In this document: positions 9,780 to 16,581 of the stretch, one piece after another | Numbering within the stretch: position 1 is the first letter of the stretch | Layout: every line of letters begins with the position of its first letter | From: Aeromonas caviae | GTDB lineage: Bacteria; Pseudomonadota; Gammaproteobacteria; Enterobacterales; Aeromonadaceae | Assembly: GCF_000819785.1 (NCBI RefSeq) | Contig: NZ_CDBK01000022.1 | Coordinates: forward strand, 1-33,816 | DNA: 33,816 bases | Reading direction: 5' to 3' | Translations under genes and position numbers: made by a program | Notes under the pieces: generated by a model | The model's database searches: none | Told to the model about the DNA's origin: nothing | The model's input: only the letters and a program-made list of their open reading frames with translations

Positions 9780-9950
9780 GGAAAGGGCCTCGAGCGAGGT
9801 CGGGTTGAACGTCAGCGCATCAGCATATCGTACTCCCCTGTCAGATGCTGCCGCTATGGGGTGAAAATCCGATCCAACGCACTGTGTTTGCACATATTTT
9901 CGACGTTGTTCGGGCTGGTGGGGCCCGGCTGGCAGTACGGGAGGATGAGC

Positions 9951-9979
9951 GGGGGCATGGCACCGTCGGCCATGCCCCC
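9951..9979. repeat. Perfect 11-bp inverted repeat downstream of the PTS operon
   Basis: GGGGGCATGGC (9951-9961) and GCCATGCCCCC (9969-9979) are separated by 7 bp. It lies 16 bp beyond the stop codon of the IIC gene and is the likely 3' end structure of that operon. No T-run follows on the minus strand, so termination would be inefficient or Rho-assisted, or the hairpin serves as an mRNA end stabiliser. Confidence 0.55.
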
Positions 9980-9994
9980 GATGGGCAAGAGTGA

Positions 9995-11251
9995 TCAGCG
10001 TACGATGAGGCCGAGCAGGATCCCCACCACGCCGAAGTCGGCATCGCTGAAGGTGGTGTTGGCAAAGCCGAGATCCCCCAGTACCGGCAGCAGGAACACC
10101 GGCAGGAAGGTGATCAGCAGGCCGTTGGCGAAGGCTCCCAGCAGGGCGCCGCGACGACCGCCGGTGGCATTGCCGAACACCCCGGCCGCCGCGCCGACGA
10201 AGAAGTGCGGCACGACGCCTGGAATGATGACGGTGAGCCCCAGCAGGTAGAGCAGCACCATGCCCACCAGACCGGCGGCAAAGCTCGACAGGAAGCCGAT
10301 CAGCACCGCATTGGGGGCGTAGGGGAAGACGATGGGGCAGTCCAGCGCCGGCTTGGCGTTGGGCACCAGCTTGTCGGAGATCCCCTTGAAGGCCGGCACG
10401 ATTTCGGCGATGACCATCCGTACCCCCTGCAGGATGACGTAGACACCGGCGGCGAAGGTGATGGACTGCATCAGGGAGAACATGAACCAGTGTTTGCCCT
10501 TGGCGACGCTGGCGACGAACTCGGGGCCGGCGAAGGCGGAGGTGATGAGGAAGATGATGCCCATGGTGAAGGAGATGGCCACCGGGGTATCGCGCAGGAA
10601 CAGCAGGCTCTTGGGCACCTGCACCTCTTCGCTGCTGTGGGCCTTGTTGCCGAACTTGGCACCGATCCAGCCGGCCAGCACATAGGAGCAGGTGGAGAAG
10701 TGGCCGAGTGCCACATCGTCCGAGCCGGTGATCTGCTTCATGTAGGGGTGGGCGAGGGCCGGGAACAGCACCATGGTCACGCCGACCACCAGGCTGCCCA
10801 CCGCGATGAGCGGAATGCCGCTCATGCCGCCGGCGGAGAGGATGGCCGCCACCATCATCGACATGAACAGGGTGTGGTGACCGGTCAGGAAGATGAACTT
10901 CCACGGGGTGAGCCGGGCGATCAGGATGTTCACCAGCATGGCGAAGAACATGATCATCGCCATCTCTTTGCCGAACGACTGCTGGGCGATGGAGACGATG
11001 GCCTCGTTGTTGGGGACCACCCCCTTGATGCCGAAGGCGTGCTGGAAGATGGTGGCGAAGTCGCCCAGCGAGTTCACCACCAGGGTGGCGCCGGCCCCCA
11101 GGATGACGAAGCCCATGATGGTCTTGACCGTGCCCTTGATGCACTCGGTCACCGGTTTCTTCTGGGCGATCAGGCCGATGAGGGCGATCAGGCCAACCAG
11201 CACGGCCGGCTCCGACAGCACGTCAAACATCAGAAAATTGAAAAATTCCAT
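9995..11251 (-). CDS. PTS system IIC component, ascorbate/UlaA (SgaT) family
   Basis: From ATG 11251 this is a 418-residue membrane permease. It carries the UlaA-family pattern of long hydrophobic segments, an N-terminal GFVILGAGATLVV, a GHHTLFMS loop, and HSSEEVQVPKSLLFLRD in the central cytoplasmic loop. It would transport and, with IIA and IIB, phosphorylate a sugar or sugar acid. A TTG four codons upstream (11263) could also initiate, but ATG 11251 has GGAG at ideal distance. It is the last gene of a IIA-IIB-IIC operon, 60 bp after IIB. E. coli UlaA is 465 residues, so this is somewhat shorter. No ascorbate catabolic genes (ulaD, E, F, G) are nearby, so the substrate is open. Confidence 0.88.
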   Translation of the reverse strand: MEFFNFLMFDVLSEPAVLVGLIALIGLIAQKKPVTECIKGTVKTIMGFVILGAGATLVVNSLGDFATIFQHAFGIKGVVPNNEAIVSIAQQSFGKEMAMIMFFAMLVNILIARLTPWKFIFLTGHHTLFMSMMVAAILSAGGMSGIPLIAVGSLVVGVTMVLFPALAHPYMKQITGSDDVALGHFSTCSYVLAGWIGAKFGNKAHSSEEVQVPKSLLFLRDTPVAISFTMGIIFLITSAFAGPEFVASVAKGKHWFMFSLMQSITFAAGVYVILQGVRMVIAEIVPAFKGISDKLVPNAKPALDCPIVFPYAPNAVLIGFLSSFAAGLVGMVLLYLLGLTVIIPGVVPHFFVGAAAGVFGNATGGRRGALLGAFANGLLITFLPVFLLPVLGDLGFANTTFSDADFGVVGILLGLIVR

Positions 11252-11311
11252 GGTCAGCTCCAAGCAGATGGAAGCGGCGGCTCACCGGCCGCCCAGACAG
11301 TCGCAAAGGGG

Positions 11312-11599
11312 TTAGAGTGCGCCCAGCTCGCGCAGGGCGATGGCGAGTTTTTCTTTCATGGCGGCCTTGTCGACCATGTTGTCCAGCGAGACCAGCCGGC
11401 CGTCGACCCCCATGCTGACCAGCTGTTCGGCGATGTCGCGGGTGGCGACAAAGATCTCGGCGCGCTCGCTGCCGGCGGAGGCGAGATCCCGGTGATCCAC
11501 CTCGGCCGTCACGGCCAGCTCCTTGAGAATGCTCTTGATGCTCATCTCCATCATCAGGCTGGTGCCCAGGCCGTGTCCGCATACAACCAGAATTTTCAT
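11312..11599 (-). CDS. PTS system IIB component, lactose/ascorbate type
   Basis: A 95-residue cytoplasmic phosphocarrier starting MKILVVCGHGLGTSLMME. The cysteine at residue 7 in the CGHGLGTS loop is the expected phosphorylation site, taking phosphate from IIA and passing it to the sugar bound by IIC. ATG 11599 is preceded by AGAGGA about 8 bp upstream. The reading frame is open 12 codons further (to 11635) but would then overlap IIA and add residues not typical of the family. It sits 32 bp after IIA and 60 bp before IIC, all on minus, forming a complete enzyme II as separate polypeptides, as in the ula and sgc systems. Confidence 0.9.
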   Translation of the reverse strand: MKILVVCGHGLGTSLMMEMSIKSILKELAVTAEVDHRDLASAGSERAEIFVATRDIAEQLVSMGVDGRLVSLDNMVDKAAMKEKLAIALRELGAL

Positions 11600-11631
11600 G
11601 CTCTCTTCCTCTGTCGGGCGCAGGGCGCCAC

Positions 11632-12075
11632 TCAATAACGCGCCAGGATGCGCAAGATGTCGTCTTTGCTGGTGGCCGCCATGATGGCCGCCACGTCTTC
11701 TTCATTCATGAACAGCTCGGCCAGCTGGGCGATGGTCTCCACGTGGGAGTTGCTGTCGCTGGCGGCCAGGGTGACCAGCAGCCGCACCGGGTCGTTGCCC
11801 TCGGAGCCGAAGTTGACCCCCTCCTTCAGCACGGTCAGCGCCAGTCCCAACCGGTTGACGCCGTCTTCCGGGCGGGCGTGGGGCATGGCCAGGCCCGGTC
11901 CCAGCACGTAGTAGGGGCCGAGCTCCTCGTGGGAGCGATAGAGCGCCGCCACATAGGAGGGCTCTATGGCGCCGTTGGCCAGCAGGGGGGCGGTGGCCAG
12001 CTCGATGGCGTGGCGCCAGTCGCGGGCGCCCTCTTTGATGGAAATGACCTCCTCGGTCAGCAATTGGGTCAGCAT
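11632..12075 (-). CDS. PTS system IIA component, fructose/mannitol fold (UlaC-like)
   Basis: This 147-residue cytoplasmic IIA domain has the phosphorylated histidine expected at H66 in GLAMPHARPED, the hallmark of the mannitol-fructose-ascorbate IIA class. It receives phosphate from HPr and passes it to the IIB protein encoded next. It is the first gene of the three-gene operon. Its start lies 77 bp from the nearest operator-like palindrome in the intergenic region shared with the LacI-type regulator. The ribosome binding site is poor (GGAC about 8 bp before ATG 12075), suggesting modest translation. The gene looks intact. Confidence 0.9.
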   Translation of the reverse strand: MLTQLLTEEVISIKEGARDWRHAIELATAPLLANGAIEPSYVAALYRSHEELGPYYVLGPGLAMPHARPEDGVNRLGLALTVLKEGVNFGSEGNDPVRLLVTLAASDSNSHVETIAQLAELFMNEEDVAAIMAATSKDDILRILARY

Positions 12076-12151
12076 GGTAGTGTCCGGACTGGATAGGATG
12101 GCGCCAATCTAGCGATCTTGCCCTTTGATAACTGTGAGCTTGATCGCGAAA

Positions 12152-12176
12152 GTTAGCGCTACCAGATAGCGCTAAC
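12152..12176. promoter_or_regulatory. Paired operator-like inverted repeat for the LacI-type regulator
   Basis: GTTAGCGCT (12152-12160) and AGCGCTAAC (12168-12176) form a perfect 9-bp inverted repeat with a 7-bp spacer. Each arm also carries the self-palindromic core TAGCGCTA, a central CG-type symmetry common for LacI-family operators. Position between the divergent PTS operon and the regulator makes repressor binding the simplest explanation. The two cores are 13 bp apart centre to centre, so they are not exactly one helical turn. Confidence 0.65.
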
Positions 12177-12185
12177 ATTGATCTG

Positions 12186-12199
12186 TGATAGCGCTATCA
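12186..12199. promoter_or_regulatory. Third operator-like palindrome (TGATAGCGCTATCA)
   Basis: A perfect 14-bp palindrome with the same TAGCGCTA core as the two sites at 12152-12176; its centre is 22 bp (about two helical turns) from the second core. It resembles LacI/GntR-type operators in length and central CG. It is nearer the regulator gene, so it may mediate autoregulation. Its left half with the preceding T also reads TGTGA, half of a CRP site, but the other half does not match. Confidence 0.65.
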
Positions 12200-12327
12200 T
12201 TTCTCTCACAGAAGGGATTCATCCTGCCCCTTATCGGCCTCAAAGAAGGTAAAATCCGGTTTGAGCAAATAGTCAGTGCCCCGCTTTTGCCTTAAAGTGA
12301 ATGCCCGCATGCCGAGGAAGGGAAAGG

Positions 12328-13350
12328 ATGTCAGAAGCGAAAAAACGCCGCAGCACGGGTCGGGTGACCCTCAACGACGTGGCCCAGTTGGCTGGGGTGG
12401 GAGCCATGACGGTGTCGCGCGCCCTGCGCACCCCCGAGCTGGTGTCCGACAAGATGCGCGAGCGCATCGAGGCGGCGGTGGATGAACTCGGCTATATCCC
12501 CAATCGGGCGGCGGGGGCGCTGGCTTCCGCCACTTCCCAGACCATAGTGGTCATCGTCCCCAGCCTGGCGGAGCGCGCCTGCGGTGACATGATTGCCGGG
12601 CTGCAGCAGACCCTGCTCGCCGAGGGCTACCAGATCATGCTGGGGGATGCCCAGCACCTGAAGCAGCAGGAGGCCAGCCTGCTCAGCAATTTCCTGCAGC
12701 ACAATCCGGCCGCCGTGGTGTTGTTTGGGGGGGATCCCGGGGAGGTCATCCGGCAGCGCCTGCAGGCGGCCCGCTTGCCGGTGGTGGAGGTGGGAGCCAT
12801 GGCGCGCCATCCCATCGACATGAACGTCGGGGTCTCCAACTTCGATGCCGGTTATCAGCTGACCCGCCACCTCATCGAGCGCGGTCATCGCAACATCGGC
12901 TTTCTCTGTGCCCGCCAGGAGCAGTGGATGCTGCAGCAGCGCATGCAGGGCTGGCAGAAGGCGCTGCTGGACAACTACCTCTCCCCGGACGCCATCATCA
13001 ACACCTCTGAGCTGCCGAGTTTTAGCACGGGGGCGGCCATGCTGGGGGAGTTTCTGCTGCGCTGGCCCGAACTGGATGCGCTGATCTGCGTCAACGACGA
13101 GCTGGCGGCCGGGGTGCTGTTCGAATGCCAGCGCCGCCATCTGAGCGTGCCGGGCAAGCTCGCCATCGCCGGTTTCGACGATCTGGATGTGGCGCGCGCC
13201 TGTCATCCTGCGCTGACTTCGGTCAGGATCCCCTATCACCAGATGGGCAGGGAGGCGGCGGAGCTGATCCTGCGCCAGCTGGCGGGCGAGGAGGTGGCCG
13301 GCATGAGCCTCGCCCTGGATTTTCAATTGCAAAAGCGTCAGAGCACCTGA
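12328..13350 (+). CDS. LacI/GntR-type transcriptional regulator
   Basis: A 340-residue repressor-like protein. An N-terminal helix-turn-helix (about residues 12-36, VTLNDVAQLAGVGAMTVSRA) is followed by the hinge region and a periplasmic-binding-like sugar domain starting near IVVIVPSL. The helix-turn-helix resembles GntR/IdnR of E. coli gluconate metabolism. The end contains the usual IAGFDDLDVA segment. ATG 12328 (MSEAKKRRSTGR) is preferred to the upstream in-frame ATG 12301 because it has AGGAAGGGAAAGG before it and gives a standard leader before the motif. It is divergent from the PTS IIA gene, and three similar palindromes lie between them, so it most likely controls the PTS operon and itself. 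The ligand is unknown. Confidence 0.9.
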   Translation: MSEAKKRRSTGRVTLNDVAQLAGVGAMTVSRALRTPELVSDKMRERIEAAVDELGYIPNRAAGALASATSQTIVVIVPSLAERACGDMIAGLQQTLLAEGYQIMLGDAQHLKQQEASLLSNFLQHNPAAVVLFGGDPGEVIRQRLQAARLPVVEVGAMARHPIDMNVGVSNFDAGYQLTRHLIERGHRNIGFLCARQEQWMLQQRMQGWQKALLDNYLSPDAIINTSELPSFSTGAAMLGEFLLRWPELDALICVNDELAAGVLFECQRRHLSVPGKLAIAGFDDLDVARACHPALTSVRIPYHQMGREAAELILRQLAGEEVAGMSLALDFQLQKRQST

Positions 13351-13491
13351 GGAGCGATGCCACGACAGGGCGAGGCAAGCATGTTCAAGGCGTTGTGACC
13401 GAAGACCAGGTCGGTGCCCCGTCGCCCTGCGCGGGAACTGCCAGCCGACGTGTTCGCCCGGTCTGTCACCGGGTTGGAGTAGAGCGTGGAT

Positions 13492-13518
13492 GCCACCGGA
13501 GCCATGACTCCAGGTGGC
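13492..13518. repeat. Stem-loop in the regulator-to-microprotein spacer
   Basis: GCCACCGGAG (13492-13501) pairs with CTCC-A-GGTGGC (13508-13518) with a single-base bulge, leaving a 6-base loop. A smaller CCCGGT-N5-ACCGGG hairpin lies at 13457-13473. The 265 bp from 13351 to 13615 have no credible gene; these are the only structures I see apart from the leader hairpin at 13572-13603. Confidence 0.4.
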
Positions 13519-13571
13519 TGGCTCCACCCTGGTCAAGCTCTGAGCGGAACCACTGGCGAGCCCCATTATTC

Positions 13572-13608
13572 TGGATAGACTTTGTAGGCCGGTGCACTAT
13601 CCAAGGAG
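13572..13608 (+). promoter_or_regulatory. Leader hairpin abutting the ribosome binding site of the acidic microprotein
   Basis: TGGATAG (13572-13578) and CTATCCA (13597-13603) form a perfect 7-bp inverted repeat. The ribosome binding site AAGGAG (13603-13608) begins on the last base of the stem. Such an arrangement could present or sequester the site. Whether it regulates translation is inference. Confidence 0.45.
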
Positions 13609-13615
13609 AATGAGC

Positions 13616-13738
13616 ATGGGTACGCAGACGCCTGATTTCGATCTCGATGATGACTGGGAGCCGGAATCCTGGGAAGACGAGCTGGAGGAGCTGGATGACG
13701 AGAGCTGGCAGGACTATGACCCTCTCGACGATCAGTGA
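13616..13738 (+). CDS. Hyperacidic 40-residue hypothetical protein
   Basis: I do not recognise this protein. It starts ATG 13616 with AAGGAG 7 bp before it; an in-frame ATG at 13610 is too close to that site. The 40 residues contain 19 Asp/Glu, no Lys, Arg or His, and three Trp, with the pattern ESW(E/Q)D occurring twice 12 residues apart (17-21 and 29-33). It has no membrane segment or signal peptide. The combination of a good ribosome binding site, a clean frame and an intrinsic terminator 18 bp after the stop argues for a real gene. Extreme acidity suggests binding to a basic protein or DNA mimicry, or simply a highly soluble peptide; no function can be assigned. Confidence 0.7.
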   Translation: MGTQTPDFDLDDDWEPESWEDELEELDDESWQDYDPLDDQ

Positions 13739-13755
13739 CTCCCTGTAACGCCTGA

Positions 13756-13784
13756 GGGCGGGCCTGGTGCCCGCCCGATTTTTT
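13756..13784 (+). terminator. Intrinsic terminator after the acidic microprotein
   Basis: A perfect 8-bp GC stem GGGCGGGC / GCCCGCCC (loop CTGGT) is followed by GATTTTTT. It is a strong Rho-independent terminator on the plus strand, placed 18 bp after the small gene's stop. It marks that gene as the end of a transcript. Confidence 0.88.
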
Positions 13785-13906
13785 GTGTGGCGAGGGGGGC
13801 AGCCCTTGGTGAGAACGGGGCGGGCTGGTTAGAATGAACTGCTCAAATGACGCTGTACGAGGCAGGCAGCGGCTCAACAACGATTCCAACGACGCCAAGG
13901 ATGAAT

Positions 13907-14245
13907 ATGCGCTCACTCGTCATCATGTTTTGTGCCGCCCTGCTCGGGGGCTGTGTTTCCAACTCCGACGACCCTTGCGAGAAGGTGTGGAGCGACGTGG
14001 GAGAGGCGGACGGCAAGCTCGGTTTTGCTGGCGATCGGGTGGCATTTCACCAGACCCAGTGCGGGGAAAAAGTGGACGTTGCCCTTTGGGAGCTGGGTCG
14101 CCAGAAGGGGCTGGCCTGGTATTGCCGACCCGAGCATCTCTATCTGGCAGGACGGTCGGGAGAGGAGTATCGCGGCGTCTGTCCCAACGACGTGCAGGCC
14201 CGTCGCCTGTTTGAACAGGGTCGCCATGGCTGGACTGATCAATAA
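13907..14245 (+). CDS. DUF2799-like lipoprotein
   Basis: A 112-residue protein with a clear lipoprotein signal: MRSLVIMFCAALLGGC, lipobox LGGC with the acylated cysteine at residue 16. The mature part is cysteine-containing, with a GLAWYCRPEHLYLAGRSG segment and a YRGVCPND segment. This resembles the DUF2799 family of small envelope proteins of unknown function, recognised by pattern memory only. The start could be ATG 13901 (two residues longer), but AAGGA overlaps that codon and is better placed for ATG 13907. The larger in-frame reading from 13847 has no ribosome binding site. The protein probably sits in the outer membrane (no Asp at position +2). It stands alone between a terminator and a minus-strand gene. 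Confidence 0.75.
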   Translation: MRSLVIMFCAALLGGCVSNSDDPCEKVWSDVGEADGKLGFAGDRVAFHQTQCGEKVDVALWELGRQKGLAWYCRPEHLYLAGRSGEEYRGVCPNDVQARRLFEQGRHGWTDQ

Positions 14246-14302
14246 ATCAGCCTTCCTCTCTCTTCTGAAATCTTGCGTGAATCTCTTCGTGAGAAGAGGG
14301 AC

Positions 14303-14473
14303 CTACCCTTCCTTATGTTTCAGCCGCAGCGGCTGGCACAGGTAATCCTTGTCATTGGCGCTGCGGGCACACTTGCCACACACGAATTTGGGTTTGCGCA
14401 CAATCTTGCGCAGCGTCTTGAGATCGGCGGGGATCTCGTGACGGCGCCACTCACACAGCGTCTTGTGACCCAT
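14303..14473 (-). CDS. Small basic cysteine-containing hypothetical protein
   Basis: I do not recognise it by name. The 56-residue frame starts ATG 14473 with GAGG 6 bp before it. It has four cysteines: C7, then C32-x2-C35 in VCGKCAR, and C46, so a small zinc-binding site is plausible. It is rich in Lys and Arg (KTLRKIVRKPKF), suggesting nucleic-acid or ribosome contact, but that is only inference. It lies 56 bp downstream of the FliL-like gene on the same strand and may be cotranscribed with it. A CTCTTC-GTGA-GAAGAG hairpin at 14283-14298 follows its stop, without a T-run. Confidence 0.6.
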   Translation of the reverse strand: MGHKTLCEWRRHEIPADLKTLRKIVRKPKFVCGKCARSANDKDYLCQPLRLKHKEG

Positions 14474-14503
14474 GACGTCCTCGACAGTGAATGCAACGGG
14501 TGA

Positions 14504-14520
14504 GAGGGGCAGGACCCCTC
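14504..14520. repeat. GAGGGG/CCCCTC hairpin between the FliL-like gene and the 56-residue gene
   Basis: A perfect 6-bp inverted repeat with loop CAGGA directly follows the FliL-like stop codon on minus. No T-run is present. It may protect an mRNA end in a two-gene transcript. Confidence 0.35.
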
Positions 14521-14529
14521 CCGGTGTGG

Positions 14530-14961
14530 TTACTGGTACAGGTATTTGGTGAAGATGAGCTCGCGGACCGCCTTCTTGCCCGTCTCCTTGACCAGCAGTT
14601 CGTTGACCTTGGCCTCACACTCCTTGCGCAGCTCTTCCCGGTTCACCAGGGACTTGATCTGTGCGCCCGTCTTGCTGCCAATCAGCCGGATGATGGCGTC
14701 GCGGATCAGGGGGTCGTGCTGCTCCAGCAACTTGAGGTCGGCAGCGTCCGTGGCCATCAGCTCTACCGTCACCCGTACATAGCCGAGGGTTTTGCCGTCG
14801 CCAAGGTAGTTGGTGATGATGTCCGGATCCAGAGCGTGATAGGCGAATCCCGGCTGGACGGCGGAGGAGGCGGGATCGGTGGCCTCTTCCTCATTGGCGA
14901 AGGCCTGTGTATTCAAGAGGGTACACCCCAGGGACAGCAGCAGAATTCTGAAGATCTTCAT
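14530..14961 (-). CDS. FliL-like secreted protein
   Basis: A 143-residue protein with a signal peptide (MKIFRILLLSLGCTLLNTQAFA, likely cleaved after AFA around residue 22) and a FliL-like domain. The FliL pattern is visible in TLGYVRVTVELMATDAADLKLLEQHDPLIRDAIIRLI and in LRKECEAKVNELLVKETG near the end (quoted only as landmarks of about residues 58-93 and 112-130). True FliL keeps an uncleaved membrane anchor and sits in flagellar operons; here the neighbours are not flagellar. This is therefore the stand-alone FliL-like protein found beside ubiC in several Vibrio and Aeromonas relatives. Its role is unknown. It is divergent from ubiC across 145 bp. Confidence 0.8.
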   Translation of the reverse strand: MKIFRILLLSLGCTLLNTQAFANEEEATDPASSAVQPGFAYHALDPDIITNYLGDGKTLGYVRVTVELMATDAADLKLLEQHDPLIRDAIIRLIGSKTGAQIKSLVNREELRKECEAKVNELLVKETGKKAVRELIFTKYLYQ

Positions 14962-15106
14962 CTGGATGGCTCGGCAGCGACGGATGCCCCATTTTTGATG
15001 CTGCCATCGGGGCCGTCAAGCACGGATGTTCTTACAATTCGCCATTGATTTACGGATAATAAACCGGTTTTTAACCTGACAACGGAAATCTCCGGATGGT
15101 GAAGCT

Positions 15107-15658
15107 GTGAAGTCCGAGTTGACTGTTCCCCTCGTCCAGATCGTCCCGTGGCGGGCGCCTGCAGAGTGCGAACCGCCCGAGGCGCTGCGTCCCTGGTTGC
15201 TGGAGGCCGATTCCATGACCCGGCGCCTGCGTCGTTACAATCATCATCTCTCGGTGCAACTGCTCGGCAATCGCGCCGTGTCGCTGACGGTGGACGAGCA
15301 GGCGCTGGTGGCGGTGTCGGCCCCCGTGGGCATGTGCCGCGAGGTGATCCTGCACGGTGATGGCGGGCCTGCCATCCTGGGTTGGACCCTGTTTGCCGAA
15401 GCGGCCTTGCAGGGGGGCGGTTTGCAGGATCTGGGAGAGCAGCCGCTGGGAGAGCGCATTTTCGGTGAGGCACCGGCGCGGCGGGATCACCTGCAACTGG
15501 CCTGTTTCGAGATAGCGAGCAATCCCTGGTGTCCGGCCGCCACCGTCTGGGGGCGTCGTTCCCGCCTGTTTCTGGGGCAATGGCCACTGCTGGTCCATGA
15601 ACTTTTCCTGCCCTCGCTATCGTCTCATTCGTTGCCATCGGATAAGGAGCTGGAGTGA
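15107..15658 (+). CDS. ubiC: Chorismate--pyruvate lyase
   Basis: A 183-residue cytoplasmic enzyme that removes pyruvate from chorismate to give 4-hydroxybenzoate, the first committed step of ubiquinone synthesis. Family marks are [14 protein letters not shown] near the N-terminus, [10 protein letters not shown] in the middle, and the C-terminal [18 protein letters not shown] followed by FLP. E. coli UbiC is 165 residues, so this one has a slightly longer N-terminus. The start codon is GTG 15107; no strong ribosome binding site is seen, so a different nearby start (for example GTG 15092 or TTG 15119) is possible. The stop overlaps the ubiA start (GTGA), a translationally coupled ubiCA pair. 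Confidence 0.93.
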   Translation: MKSELTVPLVQIVPWRAPAECEPPEALRPWLLEADSMTRRLRRYNHHLSVQLLGNRAVSLTVDEQALVAVSAPVGMCREVILHGDGGPAILGWTLFAEAALQGGGLQDLGEQPLGERIFGEAPARRDHLQLACFEIASNPWCPAATVWGRRSRLFLGQWPLLVHELFLPSLSSHSLPSDKELE

Positions 15659-16518
15659 AGCTGTTAACCAAGGAGCGGGGACTGGCCTATGCGCAGTTGG
15701 CCCGCATCGACAAGCCCATCGGTACCCTGCTGCTGCTGTGGCCGACCCTGTGGGCGCTCTGTCTGGCGGCTGGTGGCCTGCCTGACCCCTGGATCCTGAC
15801 CGTGTTCGTGGTGGGCGTTTTTCTGATGCGCTCCGCCGGCTGTGTCATCAATGACTATGCGGATCGCAACTTCGATGGTCATGTGAAACGCACCGCCGGG
15901 CGACCGCTGCCCATGGGGCGGGTCGCCGAGCGGGAAGTGCTGGTGCTGTTTGCCGTGCTGGCGCTTCTCTCGTTCGCCCTGGTGCTGACGTTGAACCCGC
16001 TCACCATCAGCCTGTCCTTTGCCGGTCTGCTGCTGGCAGTCTGCTACCCCTTCATGAAGCGCTTCATCCCCATCCCCCAGCTGGTGCTCGGCATGGCCTT
16101 CTCCTGGTCCATTCCCATGGCCTATGCGGCCCAGGCCAATGCCCTGCCGCCGGAAGCCTGGCTGTTGTTTCTTGCCAACCTGCTGTGGACCATCGCCTAT
16201 GACACCGAGTACGCCATGGTGGACAGGGATGACGACCTCAAGCTCGGCCTGAAATCGAGCGCCATCCTGTTCGGCCGCCACGACAAGCGGATCATCGGCG
16301 CGCTGCAACTGGCGACCCTGCTGATCCTGCTGGGGGTCGGGCAGCTGATGGGGCTGGGATCCGGATATTACTGGGGGCTGCTGGGGGCGGCGGCGCTGTT
16401 CGTCTACCAGCAGCGACTGATCCGGGAGCGGCAGCGGGAAGCCTGCTTCCAGGCGTTTCTCAACAACAACTACGTGGGGGCGCTGGTGCTGCTCGGGGTG
16501 ATGGTTCACTACCTCTAA
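15655..16518 (+). CDS. ubiA: 4-hydroxybenzoate octaprenyltransferase
   Basis: This 287-residue inner-membrane prenyltransferase attaches the polyprenyl tail to 4-hydroxybenzoate made by UbiC. The first aspartate-rich motif is NDYADRNFD at residues 66-74; the second is [12 protein letters not shown] at about 182-193. Both bind Mg-diphosphate, and the rest is a series of hydrophobic helices. The start is GTG 15655, overlapping the ubiC stop by 4 bp. A strong terminator follows the stop by 20 bp. Length and motifs are normal for the family (E. coli 290). Confidence 0.96.
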   Translation: MKLLTKERGLAYAQLARIDKPIGTLLLLWPTLWALCLAAGGLPDPWILTVFVVGVFLMRSAGCVINDYADRNFDGHVKRTAGRPLPMGRVAEREVLVLFAVLALLSFALVLTLNPLTISLSFAGLLLAVCYPFMKRFIPIPQLVLGMAFSWSIPMAYAAQANALPPEAWLLFLANLLWTIAYDTEYAMVDRDDDLKLGLKSSAILFGRHDKRIIGALQLATLLILLGVGQLMGLGSGYYWGLLGAAALFVYQQRLIRERQREACFQAFLNNNYVGALVLLGVMVHYL

Positions 16519-16537
16519 CCTGCCCCCTTCCTTGATG

Positions 16538-16565
16538 AAAAAAGGCCGCATGATGCGGCCTTTTT
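16538..16565. terminator. Bidirectional terminator between ubiA and plsB
   Basis: A 7-bp stem GGCCGCA / TGCGGCC with loop TGA is preceded by six A and followed by five T, so it works as an intrinsic terminator for ubiA on plus and plsB on minus. The two genes converge here with only 63 bp between stops. Confidence 0.9.
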
Positions 16566-16581
16566 GTTGGGTGTCGACGCC

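Noticed and set aside
10205..11638. 477-codon plus-strand frame opposite the PTS IIC/IIB genes
   Set aside because: Translation is repetitive Gly-Asp-His-Glu; the minus-strand PTS genes explain the region.
12131..12150. CRP site near the PTS operon (TGTGA-N6-TCGCG)
   Set aside because: Only one half-site matches; not enough to call catabolite control.
12331..13566. 411-codon minus-strand frame over the LacI-type gene
   Set aside because: The regulator is clear on plus; the antisense has no initiation signal.
13125..13613. 162-codon plus-strand frame spanning the end of the regulator and the spacer
   Set aside because: Most of it is out-of-frame regulator sequence; there is no ribosome binding site and its end runs into the microprotein leader.
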